Below are positions 13,301-24,149 of a DNA stretch of 64,000 bases, piece after piece. The notes under the pieces were generated by a model, which was not told where the DNA came from, did no database searches, and saw only the letters and a list, made by a program, of their open reading frames with translations. How positions within the stretch are numbered: position 1 is the first letter of the stretch; each line of letters begins with the position of its first letter. Source of the DNA: Prunus persica (taxonomy: Eukaryota; Streptophyta; Magnoliopsida; Rosales; Rosaceae); NCBI RefSeq assembly GCF_000346465.2, contig NC_034014.1:22950522-23014521 (forward strand), in the 5' to 3' direction. The translations under genes were made by a program, and so were the position numbers.

Positions 13301-14120
13301 TTGAATAAATTGCTAATGTTTTGCATATATGGACTATGGATTGGCAGGCTATATGCAATGCTTATTGCGGTGAAAATTATGGGTCTACTGACTCCAGTGT
13401 GCTTGAAAATGTGAGAGATGCAATTTTAAGGATGACGTATTACTGGTATAACATTTGACCTTGATGCATGGATACGGCATGTTTGTCATTCACAAAATAT
13501 ATAGTTCTAAATAAGGAGTATCTATACATATTCGCCTTTTCAGGTACAATTTTATGCCGCTTTCTAGAGGCTCTGCAGCTGTTGGGTTTGTGGTTATGCT
13601 GGGATTACTTCTTGCTGCTAATATGGAGTTCACAGGAAGTATCCCACAAGGTTTACAGGTGGATTGGGACGCCATTCTGAACTTTGATCCAAACTCTTTC
13701 GTGGACTCGACGAAGAGTTGGTTGTATCCATCTCTGAACGCAACAACATCCTGGAAAGATTATCCTGACGTGGGATCGATTCTAGCCACAACAGGTTCAG
13801 TTGTTGCTGCTCTGAGCACTTGCGACGATGTTGCTTCTAAAAGTCCTGAAGAGGTGAGTTCACTGTGTCACACATAATTTATATGCATGATATGCCTTTT
13901 GTGAGAGTTGAAGCTGCCGCGTCAGTGTACGCATCGTCATATTAGGCATTGTACCAAATCTTGCATTTCTTATAAATAAGTTTGAATTGTAATCAGCTAT
14001 GAAGACTTAGCAATGACCAAGTGTTCATTTGGCACTTTTAATGTTATTTTGATCACCTAAGAATTTTGTGCTGACTTTCTGAAATTGACGTCGCGTATTT
14101 TCCTGTTTATGCAGTGCTGA
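4344..14120 (+). CDS. SRFR1: SRFR1-like tetratricopeptide protein (suppressor of rps4-RLD1), 24 exons
   Basis: Exons read as 4344-4465, 4581-4690, 5443-6101, 6224-6268, 6489-6590, 6676-6756, 6936-7002, 7316-7416, 7535-7642, 7986-8056, 8173-8229, 8631-8739, 8819-8899, 9203-9289, 9878-10084, 11023-11360, 11529-11615, 11707-11806, 12010-12101, 12188-12226, 12357-12447, 13348-13445, 13544-13853, 14115-14120. All junctions are GT/AG, phases agree, and the sum is 1055 codons plus stop, close to Arabidopsis SRFR1 as I recall it. The N terminus (ELAKLCSSRNWSKAIRVLD, NRAFCYSQLELHKHVIKDCD) starts a TPR block. Exon 3 encodes a Ser/Asn/His-rich low-complexity linker at about residues 110-280. Further TPR units follow (ALIGRGTAYAFQRELEAAI, DLSKALEFEPNSADILHERG), then a plant-specific C-terminal region. 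SRFR1 is a negative regulator of NLR-mediated immunity that associates with EDS1 and NLRs. The last exon codes only Cys and stop; if the last intron is retained, the frame ends at 13877 with seven extra residues. Confidence 0.9.
9775..9817 (+). repeat. Duplicated fragment of SRFR1 exon 15 inside intron 14
   Basis: About 43 bases starting AAAAGGTTGCACACCGAGAA closely match exon 15 bases 9889-9934 (AAAAGGTTGCACCCCAAGAA and onward through GTATGTGAAAA). The copies are about 115 bases apart and in the same orientation. The intronic copy has a one-base length change near its end, so it could not replace the exon in frame. Confidence 0.8.
10726..10860 (+). mobile_element. 5'-truncated LINE-like retroposon in SRFR1 intron 15
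   Basis: A 105-base insert (10741-10845) ends in an A-run of 14 bases and is bounded by identical 15-base direct repeats, AGAGTTTTACGCTGT, at 10726-10740 and 10846-10860. A 3' poly(A) tail with a long target-site duplication is the signature of target-primed reverse transcription. The T/G-rich insert ending in GATTGCAATGAATT then CTTC and A-run resembles plant LINE 3' ends. No ORF remains. Confidence 0.8.
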
Positions 14121-16163
14121 GTCAATTTGAGGCAAGATATCTGCAAATCTTACACCGGCTTATACCAATGTAAACGCGTATGCATGCTGTATGTTTATTT
14201 GTTGTACAGTTTTCTAGAATAATGAAATTGTAATTTTTTAAATACATTGTTTCCCCTTTATGTGTTGTACGTTAATTCATCACAATAAATTTAGAAACCA
14301 TGTTTTTAATTCGCAGTGGATAGTTGTCATTTTGACATTATCATATATATATATATATATATATTAAAACTAAAAAAAGTTGGGAATATTTATTGGTTAA
14401 ACCTTAGTTAATTAGAATGTGCTATCAGAGTCGAAATTTCTCAAATTCATGTGAATCTCATATATTTCCAATACATATTGTCATCTGGGTCATCACTTGG
14501 TATTTAAACTCTGGTTTTTGTTTTTTAGGTTGGTGCTTGTAGTAATGCTATTACATAATATTATTTGTATGAAAATGAATTTCAGTTTCTCCTTAAGTTG
14601 TGCTGAGATTTGATTATCAATTTTTGTTATTCCAGTTTTCGCCAACATACATCGAATTTATTTTGGTGTTTCTAAACCTTGAACCAAACGGACCTAGAAT
14701 AATGAAGCCGAGATGGAATGGGATGCCATATAATTATGTTGTTCGGGAATGGGGTTTTACCCGGCCAAACAAATGCAATGCAATCAAAGATGTTTTTTCA
14801 TATCTAACTGAAGATATACACCAATCTGACGGATAATTGTGAAGCCATACAATCATTTATCTTTTGCTAACGTAAGAGCGCAATGACAATTAGGTAAGGC
14901 AAGATCCCATATAGATCAAATCTGATACGGGTTAGGAAGGACTTTCTGTTACTAGAAGGTTTTATAATGATTAATCATTTGGTGAAGTGTAAGAAAGTAG
15001 TTTTTAATCTAATCTGAAAAGTTGGAGGAAAAGAAAAGAGACGTTGATGTCGACTTTTTTGTTTTTGTCAAAACAGAATATGTCCAAGAGTTCATGTGAC
15101 AGTATCCCATCAATTAATGGAAAATCTGAATCTAGTATCATAGAATGTAAAAGTAAATGAGATAATGCAATCCATGTCATTAAAAAAAAAAGCAAAAAAA
15201 AAAAAGAAAGAAAGGAAAAAGTCATATAATTTAATAGTAAATAATACCTATGAAATGCTGTTATTTGAGAGCTTTTTATAATTCAGATTTTGACAGTATT
15301 TGAACAAGCACAAACAAAATTTGTCAAAGCAACAATCCCCAAAAAGGTTTTTCCCCCTCCTAAATTTGAGCTCATGCCCAAAAATCAAGGGCATCATGGT
15401 CAAAATGCATGGTACCCACTACTGCCACTGTGTCCAGGAGCAGTTAGAGAATGTCTGTTTTTTTCCACGGTTGGATGGTACCCATGGACAGGACACCAGG
15501 TGTTCTCATGAATATGGAGAAGCCAGAGTTTAAAGTCACATAGAGCTGGGTTTCTTGATATCTTGTCTTCTTACACCTCCTAATTTTGGTGTACATAGAA
15601 ATTTGATAAGGCCTCTCTTCCCTTACCCAATTTTCAAGCTTCCCATCCTTTCTGTGACATTTACACCCTTTTCTCTTCTTCTTTCCCTTTATAGCTTTCT
15701 CCATCTTTTTTCAGCAATCGTTTCATCTACAACGGTAGGCCTGCCTGTAAAAGAAATGAATATTTATGAGGGCTTAGCTAAAAAATAAAGAGGCGTTATT
15801 GCCTAGTACTTAGCATCAATCTACAATATCTGATACATTGTCGATATTATCAAATATCGACGGTGAAGTAGATAACGTCAAGTAGTACTTGTAGGTATTA
15901 CTAGATATTGACATTGAACTAGATACGATAAAGTGATACATTGTCGGTATTACCAAATATCTACATTGAATTAGATATTATAATGTGATATATTGTCACT
16001 ATTACTAAATATCAACAATGGAGCAATTACTGTAGATTGGTATTTGCTTTCCCAAATAAGAAAACAATTATAACATCGACAATGTATGAATTAATGTAGA
16101 TTGGTATTCGGCTTTCCCCAAAAAGAAGAGCAATGTTAGCAAGCAAAGATTAATAGAATGTGC
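14121..16163. other. Intergenic region between SRFR1 and the ARM/TPR gene (tail to tail)
   Basis: Holds the SRFR1 3' UTR, an (AT)n tract at about 14345-14364, an A-rich run near 15182-15215, and the degenerate tandem repeat described separately. No coding sequence recognised; short open frames at 14600-14836 and 15290-15533 have no family features. Confidence 0.6.
15831..16025. repeat. Degenerate tandem array, about four units of roughly 52 bases
   Basis: Units begin near 15831, 15882, 15934 and 15986, with a shared core TGATACATTGTCGGTATTAC followed by an A/T-rich ATATCnACATTGAA-like tail. The unit spacing between the last two is 52 bases and between first and third 103 bases. Flanks carry AATCTACAAT (about 15820) and its near inverse CTGTAGATT (about 16030), and the phrase TGTAGATTGGTATT recurs at about 16033 and 16093. 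Confidence 0.75.
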
Positions 16164-17954
16164 TTAATTAAAAGACTCACTGAGGCCATGAGATTCTAAT
16201 AACTCTTCATGGTTGTTAAAACTCCTGGACTTGGCGGGAGCAAATAACCAAGTTTTATTCATTTGCTTGTTAATCATACGTGCCGCGTAGCTTGGGATTT
16301 CTGCCCTTTCGGTTTGGCCGGACTTCATACGGCCATGAACAAATGTTACGCAGTCAATCAAGCTCTCTTTTGCCAACCCTTTCATGTCATAAGCCTGTGA
16401 TCTTCTCCACAGGCTCTTACCATGAGGGCTCACTGCACTGGATAAGCACAGAGCTATGGTTGTGTCACTGATGACGGCCTCTGGGTTCCTCAGCAGCAAG
16501 TAACACTGAGCTCTGTTGCTATGGAGCACAAGCCTGTCTTTTCTCATCTTTAATGGGCACATATGCAAGGCTTCTGTGTACTCCATCACAGCCTTTTCTA
16601 TGTTCCCAGACCAGAAGTTTAGATTTCCTTCTTGTTTCAGCTGTCTCACCATTGATTTTCTCTCTCCGATTTCTTGTTCAGACATCAACTTCTCCCTCCT
16701 TTTTCTGTCAACCTTCAAATCCCATGTCTCCTTCAAAGCTCTCTCAACTTTCTTCCTCTGGAATTTCAAGTCCCCATACTTGATTTTATGGTAATCTTGT
16801 AATAGAGCCTGTGTGATTGTGTCTCCAACTTTTGGTCTTCCTCCAATACTTCTAAGCTCAACCAGATCAACAAGAAACACAACTGAAGTCTCCATGGCTT
16901 TATGTCTGGTTTCCGGGTCTTTGAGGAGTAGCAGAAGACAATCAATGGCCATCAGCTGCCAATCATCTGAGGACCTTGAGAGGTTGCAGAGTGCCTTTAT
17001 GACTTCTTGTAAATTTGCTACACTTTGTCTTCCAATTTTGGTTTGACAAAGTGATCTCAACAGCCTAATCACAGCAGGTGAAGTTGGGTTTGCTAAACCA
17101 CCCCACATTCCGCACAAATCAATCAAGAATTCTCTCTTGCAGATCAAATTCAGAGACTTTTCTTTGCATGCAAAGCGGTTGAGAAGATTGAGGGACCAGC
17201 ACTGAAGTTGGCTAGCCCATTCCTCTGCCTTTCTGTCCTCAATTTCCAACCCTCCAAGCCCTCTTGTAACCAAATCGCAATGGTACTTCAATCTTTTTGA
17301 AGGTTCCAAGCCAACAAACTTATCAAACACCTCTTTGGGGCAGGTCATGGCTATCTTCATGGCTAATTCTACAATCTCCACTTCATTTACACCAATGGCT
17401 TCTTCAAAGATCTTTTCATGGCTTGCTATATGAGCAAGAGCCCGAACCGCCACTCGTTGCTCCACCCAGGTGATCTTACCTCTCATCAGCTCAATTAATG
17501 GAAAAACCACCCCTGATTCTACAGCCTTCTCTGCAAATCGAACCTTGTTCATGGTGTAAGAGCCAATAGTATGGGCAGCATAGTAGGGGATATAGATGTT
17601 CTGGTCGCTTAGCAGCCACTTTTTGTCATTGATGCCTTTGTGAATAAGCTTTGCCATGCATTCAAAGATTCCAAGAGATGGGAATTCAGGGTCATTAGGC
17701 TGCATCATGGCTATGTTCCAGAGGCTGCTTAGTGCAAGGACATGTTCTTGGTCATTCCTGAGAGGCAAATCTTGGAAGGCTTTGATGATTCTAGCTTTTC
17801 TGAGAGAGGGGTCTGGCTCATTCATGGTGCAGAAGAAACAAGAAGGTTTACTGCATACTGACTCTGTGTTCTTGGTGGTTTTCTTCTGGAATTGTGATTT
17901 CATGATTTTGTTTGAGAGAGTTAGGGGTTTAAATAGGTTTTTGGGTGTATACAA
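16164..17954 (-). CDS. Intronless ARM-repeat plus TPR protein
   Basis: A single open frame of 596 residues, no intron. Residues about 44-330 show alpha-helical armadillo-like units (DQEHVLALSSLWNIAMMQ, YIPYYAAHTIGSYTMNKVRF, QRVAVRALAHIASHEKIFEE, NLQEVIKALCNLSRSSDDWQ). A charged segment around 390-440 leads to a C-terminal TPR pair (EGNLNFWSGNIEKAVMEYTE, VLHSNRAQCYLLLRNPEAVI) like that of UNC-45 or other Hsp90 co-chaperone-type TPR domains. Similar plant proteins are annotated only as ARM repeat superfamily proteins; function is unknown to me. The first ATG in frame is used; MKSQFQKKTTKN, 17 residues on, is an alternative start, and the conserved part begins at MNEPDPSLRKARII. No transmembrane segment or signal peptide is evident. 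Lack of introns among multi-exon neighbours could mean an old retroposed origin, but many plant ARM genes lack introns. Confidence 0.85.
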   Translation of the reverse strand: MYTPKNLFKPLTLSNKIMKSQFQKKTTKNTESVCSKPSCFFCTMNEPDPSLRKARIIKAFQDLPLRNDQEHVLALSSLWNIAMMQPNDPEFPSLGIFECMAKLIHKGINDKKWLLSDQNIYIPYYAAHTIGSYTMNKVRFAEKAVESGVVFPLIELMRGKITWVEQRVAVRALAHIASHEKIFEEAIGVNEVEIVELAMKIAMTCPKEVFDKFVGLEPSKRLKYHCDLVTRGLGGLEIEDRKAEEWASQLQCWSLNLLNRFACKEKSLNLICKREFLIDLCGMWGGLANPTSPAVIRLLRSLCQTKIGRQSVANLQEVIKALCNLSRSSDDWQLMAIDCLLLLLKDPETRHKAMETSVVFLVDLVELRSIGGRPKVGDTITQALLQDYHKIKYGDLKFQRKKVERALKETWDLKVDRKRREKLMSEQEIGERKSMVRQLKQEGNLNFWSGNIEKAVMEYTEALHMCPLKMRKDRLVLHSNRAQCYLLLRNPEAVISDTTIALCLSSAVSPHGKSLWRRSQAYDMKGLAKESLIDCVTFVHGRMKSGQTERAEIPSYAARMINKQMNKTWLFAPAKSRSFNNHEELLESHGLSESFN

Positions 17955-18184
17955 TTGGCATCACAAGAAGAAAAACTTAGTTTGGTAGAGTTCCGGTATT
18001 GCAGAAATGAACTTAGATGAACATGGCAAGACTATGAGAGCAAAGAGTGCAAAAGGTTTATTGTAAATGAAGAAAGAGGTGGGGTAGAGAGGAAGTACAC
18101 ATCGCTACGTACCCTACAACAACTGGTCCACATAATTGCTTCTGACATCAGATCCAAACAGCATGAGTTTTGAAAATTTATATT

Positions 18185-18345
18185 AGATGTTCCGCTCACT
18201 CCTAATTTGTCATTCTACACTCTTTCTCGAGTCTTCTAGTTTGTCATTCTACACTCTTTCTCGAGCCTACTAAAATAACAAAATATCAAATTTCGAGAGT
18301 ACAGAATGACAAATTAGGAGTGTGAATAACAATTCCCAATATTTT
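18185..18345. mobile_element. MITE with imperfect terminal inverted repeats, same family as 53695-53796
   Basis: Left arm CTCACTCCTAATTTGTCATT pairs with the right arm, whose reverse complement is CACACTCCTAATTTGTCATT; pairing extends through ACTCTTTCTCGAG with mismatches. The left arm's TTTGTCATTCTACACTCTTTC is itself directly duplicated at about 18239. Outer ends (ATGTTCCGCTCACTCC, and TTGTTATTCACACTCC on the other strand) match the ends of the 53.7 kb element. No clear target-site duplication, so limits are approximate. Confidence 0.65.
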
Positions 18346-20422
18346 CAATTTAAAACCAAATAAGGAGAAGAGGATGATGACTACCAGTTCCATTCTCCGG
18401 AACCACCTGCACACTGATCATTGATTGGCCAGGAGTGCTTTGTCCTTTTGATCCAAAGTTACATTTTCTCAAAAGGGGTGTTTTTGGATGGCATGCCTCC
18501 TCTTTCATTTTCTGAATTTTCTCAACACCTTATCTGAAGCTGTAATTAATTGGGCAGCTGCATGTTAAGCACTGAGAGATTAGCTCAACCAAGTGTCTCT
18601 TACTAAATAGAGACAAAGTACCATGATCCCATTTCAGGATAATCTGCATAATGAATGAACCAAATAATTTGAAATTCAAAAAACGAAAAAGGCACAGCAG
18701 TGGACTAGCTAGCCACTATATTATGATTCTGCGTAAAGGGTGACCCTAAAACCTAAAGGGTTGCTCCTGCCATGATATACCCCATCTGCTTCTATGGCTT
18801 CAAAGTCAAGCAAGCAACTTTGGTCCCCTCCATAACAAGCCAATCAACAATGGGTATTAGAATTTTTATTATATATATACTGCTCTGCAGATGTGCAGGC
18901 TTTTTGAGCTTTGGATGTATACAAGTCAGCTGAACTAAAAAAAGCAGAGTGGAAGTCACCAAATATAATGCTGCAAGTACAACTGGGTTGGTCTCAAGAA
19001 AATGCGGCTATATATATACATATATATCATTATGCAAAATCTAAGAATAAGCATTAGCTAGATAGCATAGATTAGCACTTGCTAACTGGGTTTAATAATG
19101 CATATTCTGCCAATGACAAAGTGCGCATTCTGAATGCCTTTTACATGGATTATATATATTTATATAGTCATGATTTATGGTTGTTTATAGTTCAAAGTTC
19201 AAACTTGTTGATATTTATTTGCATCGAGATTCAGGATGCATGCATGTCCTAGTACTTTAGTTTGGCGTTTTTCCAGGAGCACTACACATTGGAGATCCAT
19301 CGGCTGCTAGTGGGAAGATAGTGTGACATTTTCCGGTGAAAAGCTTGCCAAATTATAAAGAATATATTCAAACACGGTTGTTAAACAATTGCCTGCGCAT
19401 GCATCTAGTTTCTCCAACATGAATACGAGATATTGCTTGATATGAGACCGACATGGTGGTGGAACTTCTCCCTACAAAACCAGCTTACAAGGGAAAAATG
19501 CCCAAGAGTTATATACTATATTCTCTAACTATATATATATAGTTTGGCATGATGCTTTAGTTGCAGACTCTCTTTAATTTCCTTGTTTTTAGTAATCTTA
19601 TGTTGTACGGCTGGCATGTAGTACTCTTTCCTATTCTGGGAGTTTTATCGCACGTGGTTTTCCTCAAGAAGGTTTTAACAAGGCCACTTTTTCATGCCCT
19701 TTTGTACACACTCTTTTCAGTTGAATGGAATGAAACCTACCGCTTCCTCTCAAAACCCTACATATATCTCTTCTCTTAACACAAGTGAATTTCATTAATA
19801 AACAAATATTGGCTTTAAAACAAAGAATTTTGAAGTAAAACTTTCACACATGTTAAGTAGAACCCATTAATACACTAAAAGACCCATTAACAATTTGATA
19901 AATAAAACCATTGATAACCCAACCCATTAACAAAACAAACTCACATTGACAACCGAATCCTTTAATACAAGAACCCAACTAAATAACCCAACCCATTAAC
20001 ACAACAAAACTCATAACCCAACCCATTAACAGGCATCAAACTTAATGATAAAGAGAAAATGAGAGACTGAAGGTGAACCAAAAATACAAACCAGACTCAT
20101 CATACATAAGATAAAAGCTGAGACACAGGTAGAAATCAGACTTCCACCTTGCCTACAATATCACCCACAGAGAGGCAGAGCGAGAGAGAGGACGAGGCAA
20201 CAAATTTTCTGGGTTATTTGCTGGTATCATAGAAAAAAATTTGGGTTACTTCGATTACCTTCTTTATTCTTTAAGCTGCCCTGCCTCTTTATGGACAAAG
20301 TCACAAAGATTAACAAATTGGCCCAACTGCGTTGTGATATCCAAGACTGGCTTGTAAAGGAAGAAAGCCCCCAGTGTTTATTACTATCCCAAGATACTTT
20401 TCATCTCTTATACACTCGAGAT

Positions 20423-20626
20423 AGTTTTTTATCAGTCCCGATCTCTTGGACCACAGGAGTCCAAGAGATTGTGGTCACCCACCGTTGGATATTAATCCAA
20501 TGGTTGAAAAAAGTTTTTTTAAAATGAGTGCAAGAGTGAGTGAACTGTTGAATTTACATCCAACGGTGAGTGACCACAAATTTCTTGGACTCCTGTGGTC
20601 CAAGAGATCAGGACTGAGTTTTTTAT
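20423..20626. mobile_element. Mutator-like MITE with 10-base target-site duplication
   Basis: Element 20433-20616 (184 bases) has long terminal inverted repeats: CAGTCCCGATCTCTTGGACC at the left, and the reverse complement of the right end reads CAGTCCTGATCTCTTGGACC. Pairing continues for nearly 60 bases through CACCGTTGGAT. It is flanked by identical AGTTTTTTAT at 20423-20432 and 20617-20626. A 9-11 base duplication with long TIRs and no coding capacity fits a non-autonomous Mutator-like element. Confidence 0.88.
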
Positions 20627-21521
20627 TGAGGATTATGATCCGACCAGTGTTTTTAACAAAACAGCAGATCCAAAAGAAGAACTGGGCTTCTAGAAGGTGG
20701 ACCTTGGGCTCTAGAAAGTCTCTACAATGTTGATACGTCTGGAAATTTTAATCACCACACCCAATTAGATTTCTAATGAATTCTACATTTACTCACTACA
20801 CTCCCGAATATTTTAAAACGTAACTCATCCTTAAACTAATTATAAAACCTAACAGACAATCTCATGGTGGTTGCTTGTGAATATTGATATTCGGATGATG
20901 GATGGATTATGCCTCTTGGGACACTTTATTTAAAGTTGATTCTTAATTATTTTGTACGAGCAAATTTGAATTTGAGATCTTTTTTAATATTGGAATAAAA
21001 GTAAAACTAAATTAAGAGCCAGTTCATCTTTTATCTGAATTATATATATATAAGCGATATTGAAAGAGGGGAAATCTAACTTAGGATCTCGAATGTAAAG
21101 GTAAATACTTTTAACTACTTGAGCTACAAGTTATTGTACTTTATCTAAAATTAAATAAATTTACCATGTTTCTCTGGAAGAGTTTTTCTAACTAAGAAAT
21201 TTGAGTTTTGAGGTGGTTGCCTTATTAAGACCAATTAGACAAATAAACTAAAATATCTTAAAAAGCTCTTGCTTCACTGGCCTAATAGTAACAGTAAATA
21301 AATATTTGTATTGGAATACAAAAGAAGAAATGCATTAATTTCAAATCTCGTCCTTTGAAATCCCAAATATGATATGTAATTATTTCAAATGCATTGTATC
21401 TAACCCCCAACTAATTATTCATACAAAAATAGAAACCAACTAGTTCCTATCTAATTACATTTCCTAATATTATTTATGTCAATTGAAAAACTCCTCTTGT
21501 ATCGCCAGGATTTACTACATA

Positions 21522-21604
21522 GAAAAAGATACGTTGTTTCGATTGCATTTGACCTAAAATACAAAAAAGATACGTTGTTTCGATTCCATTTGACCTAAAA
21601 TACA
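21522..21604. repeat. Tandem 41-base duplication
   Basis: Two adjacent copies beginning GATACGTTGTTTCGATT at 21528 and 21569 differ by one base (GCATTT against CCATTT). Confidence 0.85.
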
Positions 21605-22673
21605 AACCAATCACAGACTTTGCGTGCTTGTGCTTTTGGCTTAGCACTTTAACTACCGAACATGCCAAGCATAGTATTGAAATCGAATGTGTTCCAACTT
21701 CTCCAGCTCAGTCCTCATTGTCTTCCATGTCATGTCAAGCATAGTAACAAAACCAGCTCATCCTGTTTGCTATTATTATTATTATTATTAAAAAATAAAA
21801 GAAAGAAAAAGTGAGAAAATATACTCATTTTCTGTAAGAAAAGAAAAAAAAAGGGGAAAGAATCCTTCCTGCTACACCCTACAGGCAAAAATATGCGTTA
21901 CAAAAGCACCTACAGGCAACATTTCGCGGGACCCACAAATTTGGCGGTGCTCCGATAATCCATCTAAACTTACCAAATCACCACGCAATTATTGCCACGA
22001 CGCCTCATGTGGCCGTCGGTTATTGGTTTGTCAAACTGGCAAATGACCCCACCTTTAAACAATCCAGCTGTATAAGTTCTACAAAAACTAAAAAATAAAA
22101 ACCTGACTTATGGTTTTTTTTTAATATTTATTAAATAAAGACTTATAGTTTGAATGATTAAGAATATTTATTTTTAAAAAATTTACTAGTGTAGTGATTT
22201 AGAGTAATTTTTCTCTCTAGAAAACGTCCTGGGTTTGAGTTTACTTCCCTAATTAGGGGTTCGAGTCTTAATATTCGTATAATATTTATAAATTTAATAT
22301 ATTATCACTTTTTTTAATAAAAATATAAAAAAATTATTTAAACAATCGAAGTTCTTAAATAAAATAATAATAATAATAATTTTTTTTAAAAAAAAAACCC
22401 CGCGTTTTAATGTCACAGCCAAAGCCCAGAGAGTATCAATTGGCGGGCGTGTCACATGAACGCAAATGGGCCCCAGCCAGACTGTGTCTAGTCTAGCACC
22501 ACATTACTTACATACATGGCCTGTTTTATTTTATGGGCCCCGGAAAAGAGGCCGAACCTTCTTTTCGTCTTTGTTCGTTCATCCAACGGCTAAATCCTAC
22601 CCCATCTAGAACTGGGTCCCGCTTGATGTACGCTCCAGATTAAACCTCTGTTTCTTCCCGTTGAGATCCGGAC

Positions 22674-22683
22674 TATATATATA
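22674..22683 (+). promoter_or_regulatory. TATA box of the AGP gene
   Basis: A TATATATATA run about 100 bases upstream of the AGP18-like ATG, with the CT-rich leader immediately downstream. The spacing suits a core promoter. Confidence 0.55.
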
Positions 22684-22710
22684 ACTCTCTCATCGTTTTC
22701 CAGTCTTACA

Positions 22711-22734
22711 CTCTCTCTCTCTCTCTCTCTCTCT
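22711..22734 (+). repeat. (CT)12 microsatellite in AGP 5' UTR
   Basis: Uninterrupted CT dinucleotides between the TATA box and the ATG, followed by further CT-rich sequence. Such pyrimidine tracts are common in plant leaders. Confidence 0.9.
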
Positions 22735-22777
22735 GTCTCTGTCTCTCTGTGTCTGATTTCCATTGTCATCGATAGAG

Positions 22778-24149
22778 ATGGAGCGAAACAACGTGTTCAC
22801 AATCGCACTCATCTGCATTCTCGTCGCCGGAGTCGGAGGCCAAGCTCCGGCAGCCGCGCCGACAAAGTCTCCGGCGACCCCAGCTGCAACCACACCCACT
22901 ACTTCACCATCAGCTGCAACCACACCCACCACTTCACCACCAGCTGCAGCTCCCACAAAGCCCAAGTCACCATCTCCAGTCGCTTCCCCAAAATCGGCTC
23001 CACCCGCTTCAACTCCGGTGTCGGCAACACCCAAGCCTGCGGCCGCGGCTCCAACTCCGGTGGCTACTCCTCCTACTGTTGCCGTTTCACCTCCATTGCC
23101 AGCTCCAGTGAGCTCACCACCTTCTAAGGCTCCGGCCAGCTCTCCACCGGCTAAATCTCCTCCGGCAGCCGCTCCGGCTCCAGTCGCTGAGCCACCGACT
23201 ACACCTGAGGCTCCGACTCCAGCTCCTAGCAAGAAGAAGTCTAAGCACAAGTCTCCGGCGGCTGCTCCCACTCCAGCTTCGGACAGCCCACCCGCGCCTC
23301 CGGCTGAGGCTCCTGGAGCAGCGAGCCCCGGTGCTGAAACCCCTGCTCCTTCTGTAGCTGACGATCAGGTAATGCTGAGTTGGATTTTATTTGGTTCATT
23401 TTTTGTTTTTGAATTTTCGTCTAGTTTTAGATCTAATATGCTCAGTGGGTGCAATGCGCACCCAGATCTGGAACTTTCAGTTCAAAATCAACCCAAGTTA
23501 TTTACAAACATTGATTTAGTTACCTGGATTCCACTCACTCTACTAAAACCCCGACCCTCAAGGTCTTTTCCTTACCGCTGAGAGCCTCTGTTCTCACTCA
23601 TCTAAACGCTGCGTTCAGTGATGTTCGCGGTGCTTGCTCACTCGCGCTTTAGAGCGTGTAGTTGGCGCTATACTTTGAATCTCATCCAGATCTGTTGATC
23701 TGGGATCTGAGTGGTAGGTGGTGGGTTATCCCGCCATCGATGGCCAACCGCCTACACAACATTGTCACGCGCCACCGTCGGTGGTGGGTAAATTTGGCTA
23801 GTATGGCTAATTTACTTAATTGCCCCTCGCTAATTTTACCCCTACCCACAGGCATTGAGTCAGAGTGTGTCATTATTATATTCACATGTGCTGCATGAAT
23901 CATGATGGAAGTAAATAAATAGTTATTGACCAAAAAAAAAAAAGTAAATAAATAGTTGTTGTTTATTGGTAAATATTAAATAGTAAATAAATCGAATTAG
24001 TACTTACCCTTTGTATTTTGTGAATTAAAATAAATTATTATACATTGGGTTCTGAAATACTTTTGAAAATGCAGAGTGGAGCAGTGAGGTGCCTGCACAA
24101 GGTAGTCGGATACATTGCATTGGGATGGGCAGTTTTGGCATTATTCTAG
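22778..24149 (+). CDS. Lysine-rich classical arabinogalactan protein (AGP17/18/19 type)
   Basis: Two exons, 22778-23368 and 24075-24149, give 221 residues. The ATG at 22778 is preferred over the frame-open one at 22763 because MERNNVFTIALICILVAGVG is a typical signal peptide, cleaved about residue 21-22 before QAPAAAP. Residues 22-150 are dominated by Ala-Pro, Ser-Pro and Thr-Pro dipeptides, the sites of prolyl hydroxylation and arabinogalactan addition. The short basic tract SKKKSKHK (151-158) defines the Lys-rich subclass. Exon 2 supplies SGAVRCLHKVVGYIALGW and a hydrophobic end, the expected GPI-anchor signal. The protein should be a heavily glycosylated plasma-membrane/cell-wall proteoglycan; Arabidopsis AGP18 acts in megaspore selection. 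The overall order and the VAGVGGQ region most resemble AGP18, but AGP17 cannot be excluded. Confidence 0.88.

Larger units (their letters stand above)
17955..22777. other. Intergenic region between divergent ARM/TPR and AGP genes
   Basis: No coding gene recognised. Contains two MITE-like inverted-repeat elements (18185-18345 and 20433-20616), low-complexity AACCCATTAA-rich DNA at 19860-20040, a 41-base direct duplication near 21525-21603, an (ATT)n tract around 21770-21790, and the AGP promoter at its right end. Confidence 0.6.

Noticed and set aside
14600..14836. 78-residue frame downstream of SRFR1
   Set aside because: No family features, no splice-linked exons, and it lies after the gene's stop.
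22690..23271. 193-residue Gly/Ala-rich frame on the minus strand
   Set aside because: Antisense shadow of the Pro/Ala-rich AGP coding exon.
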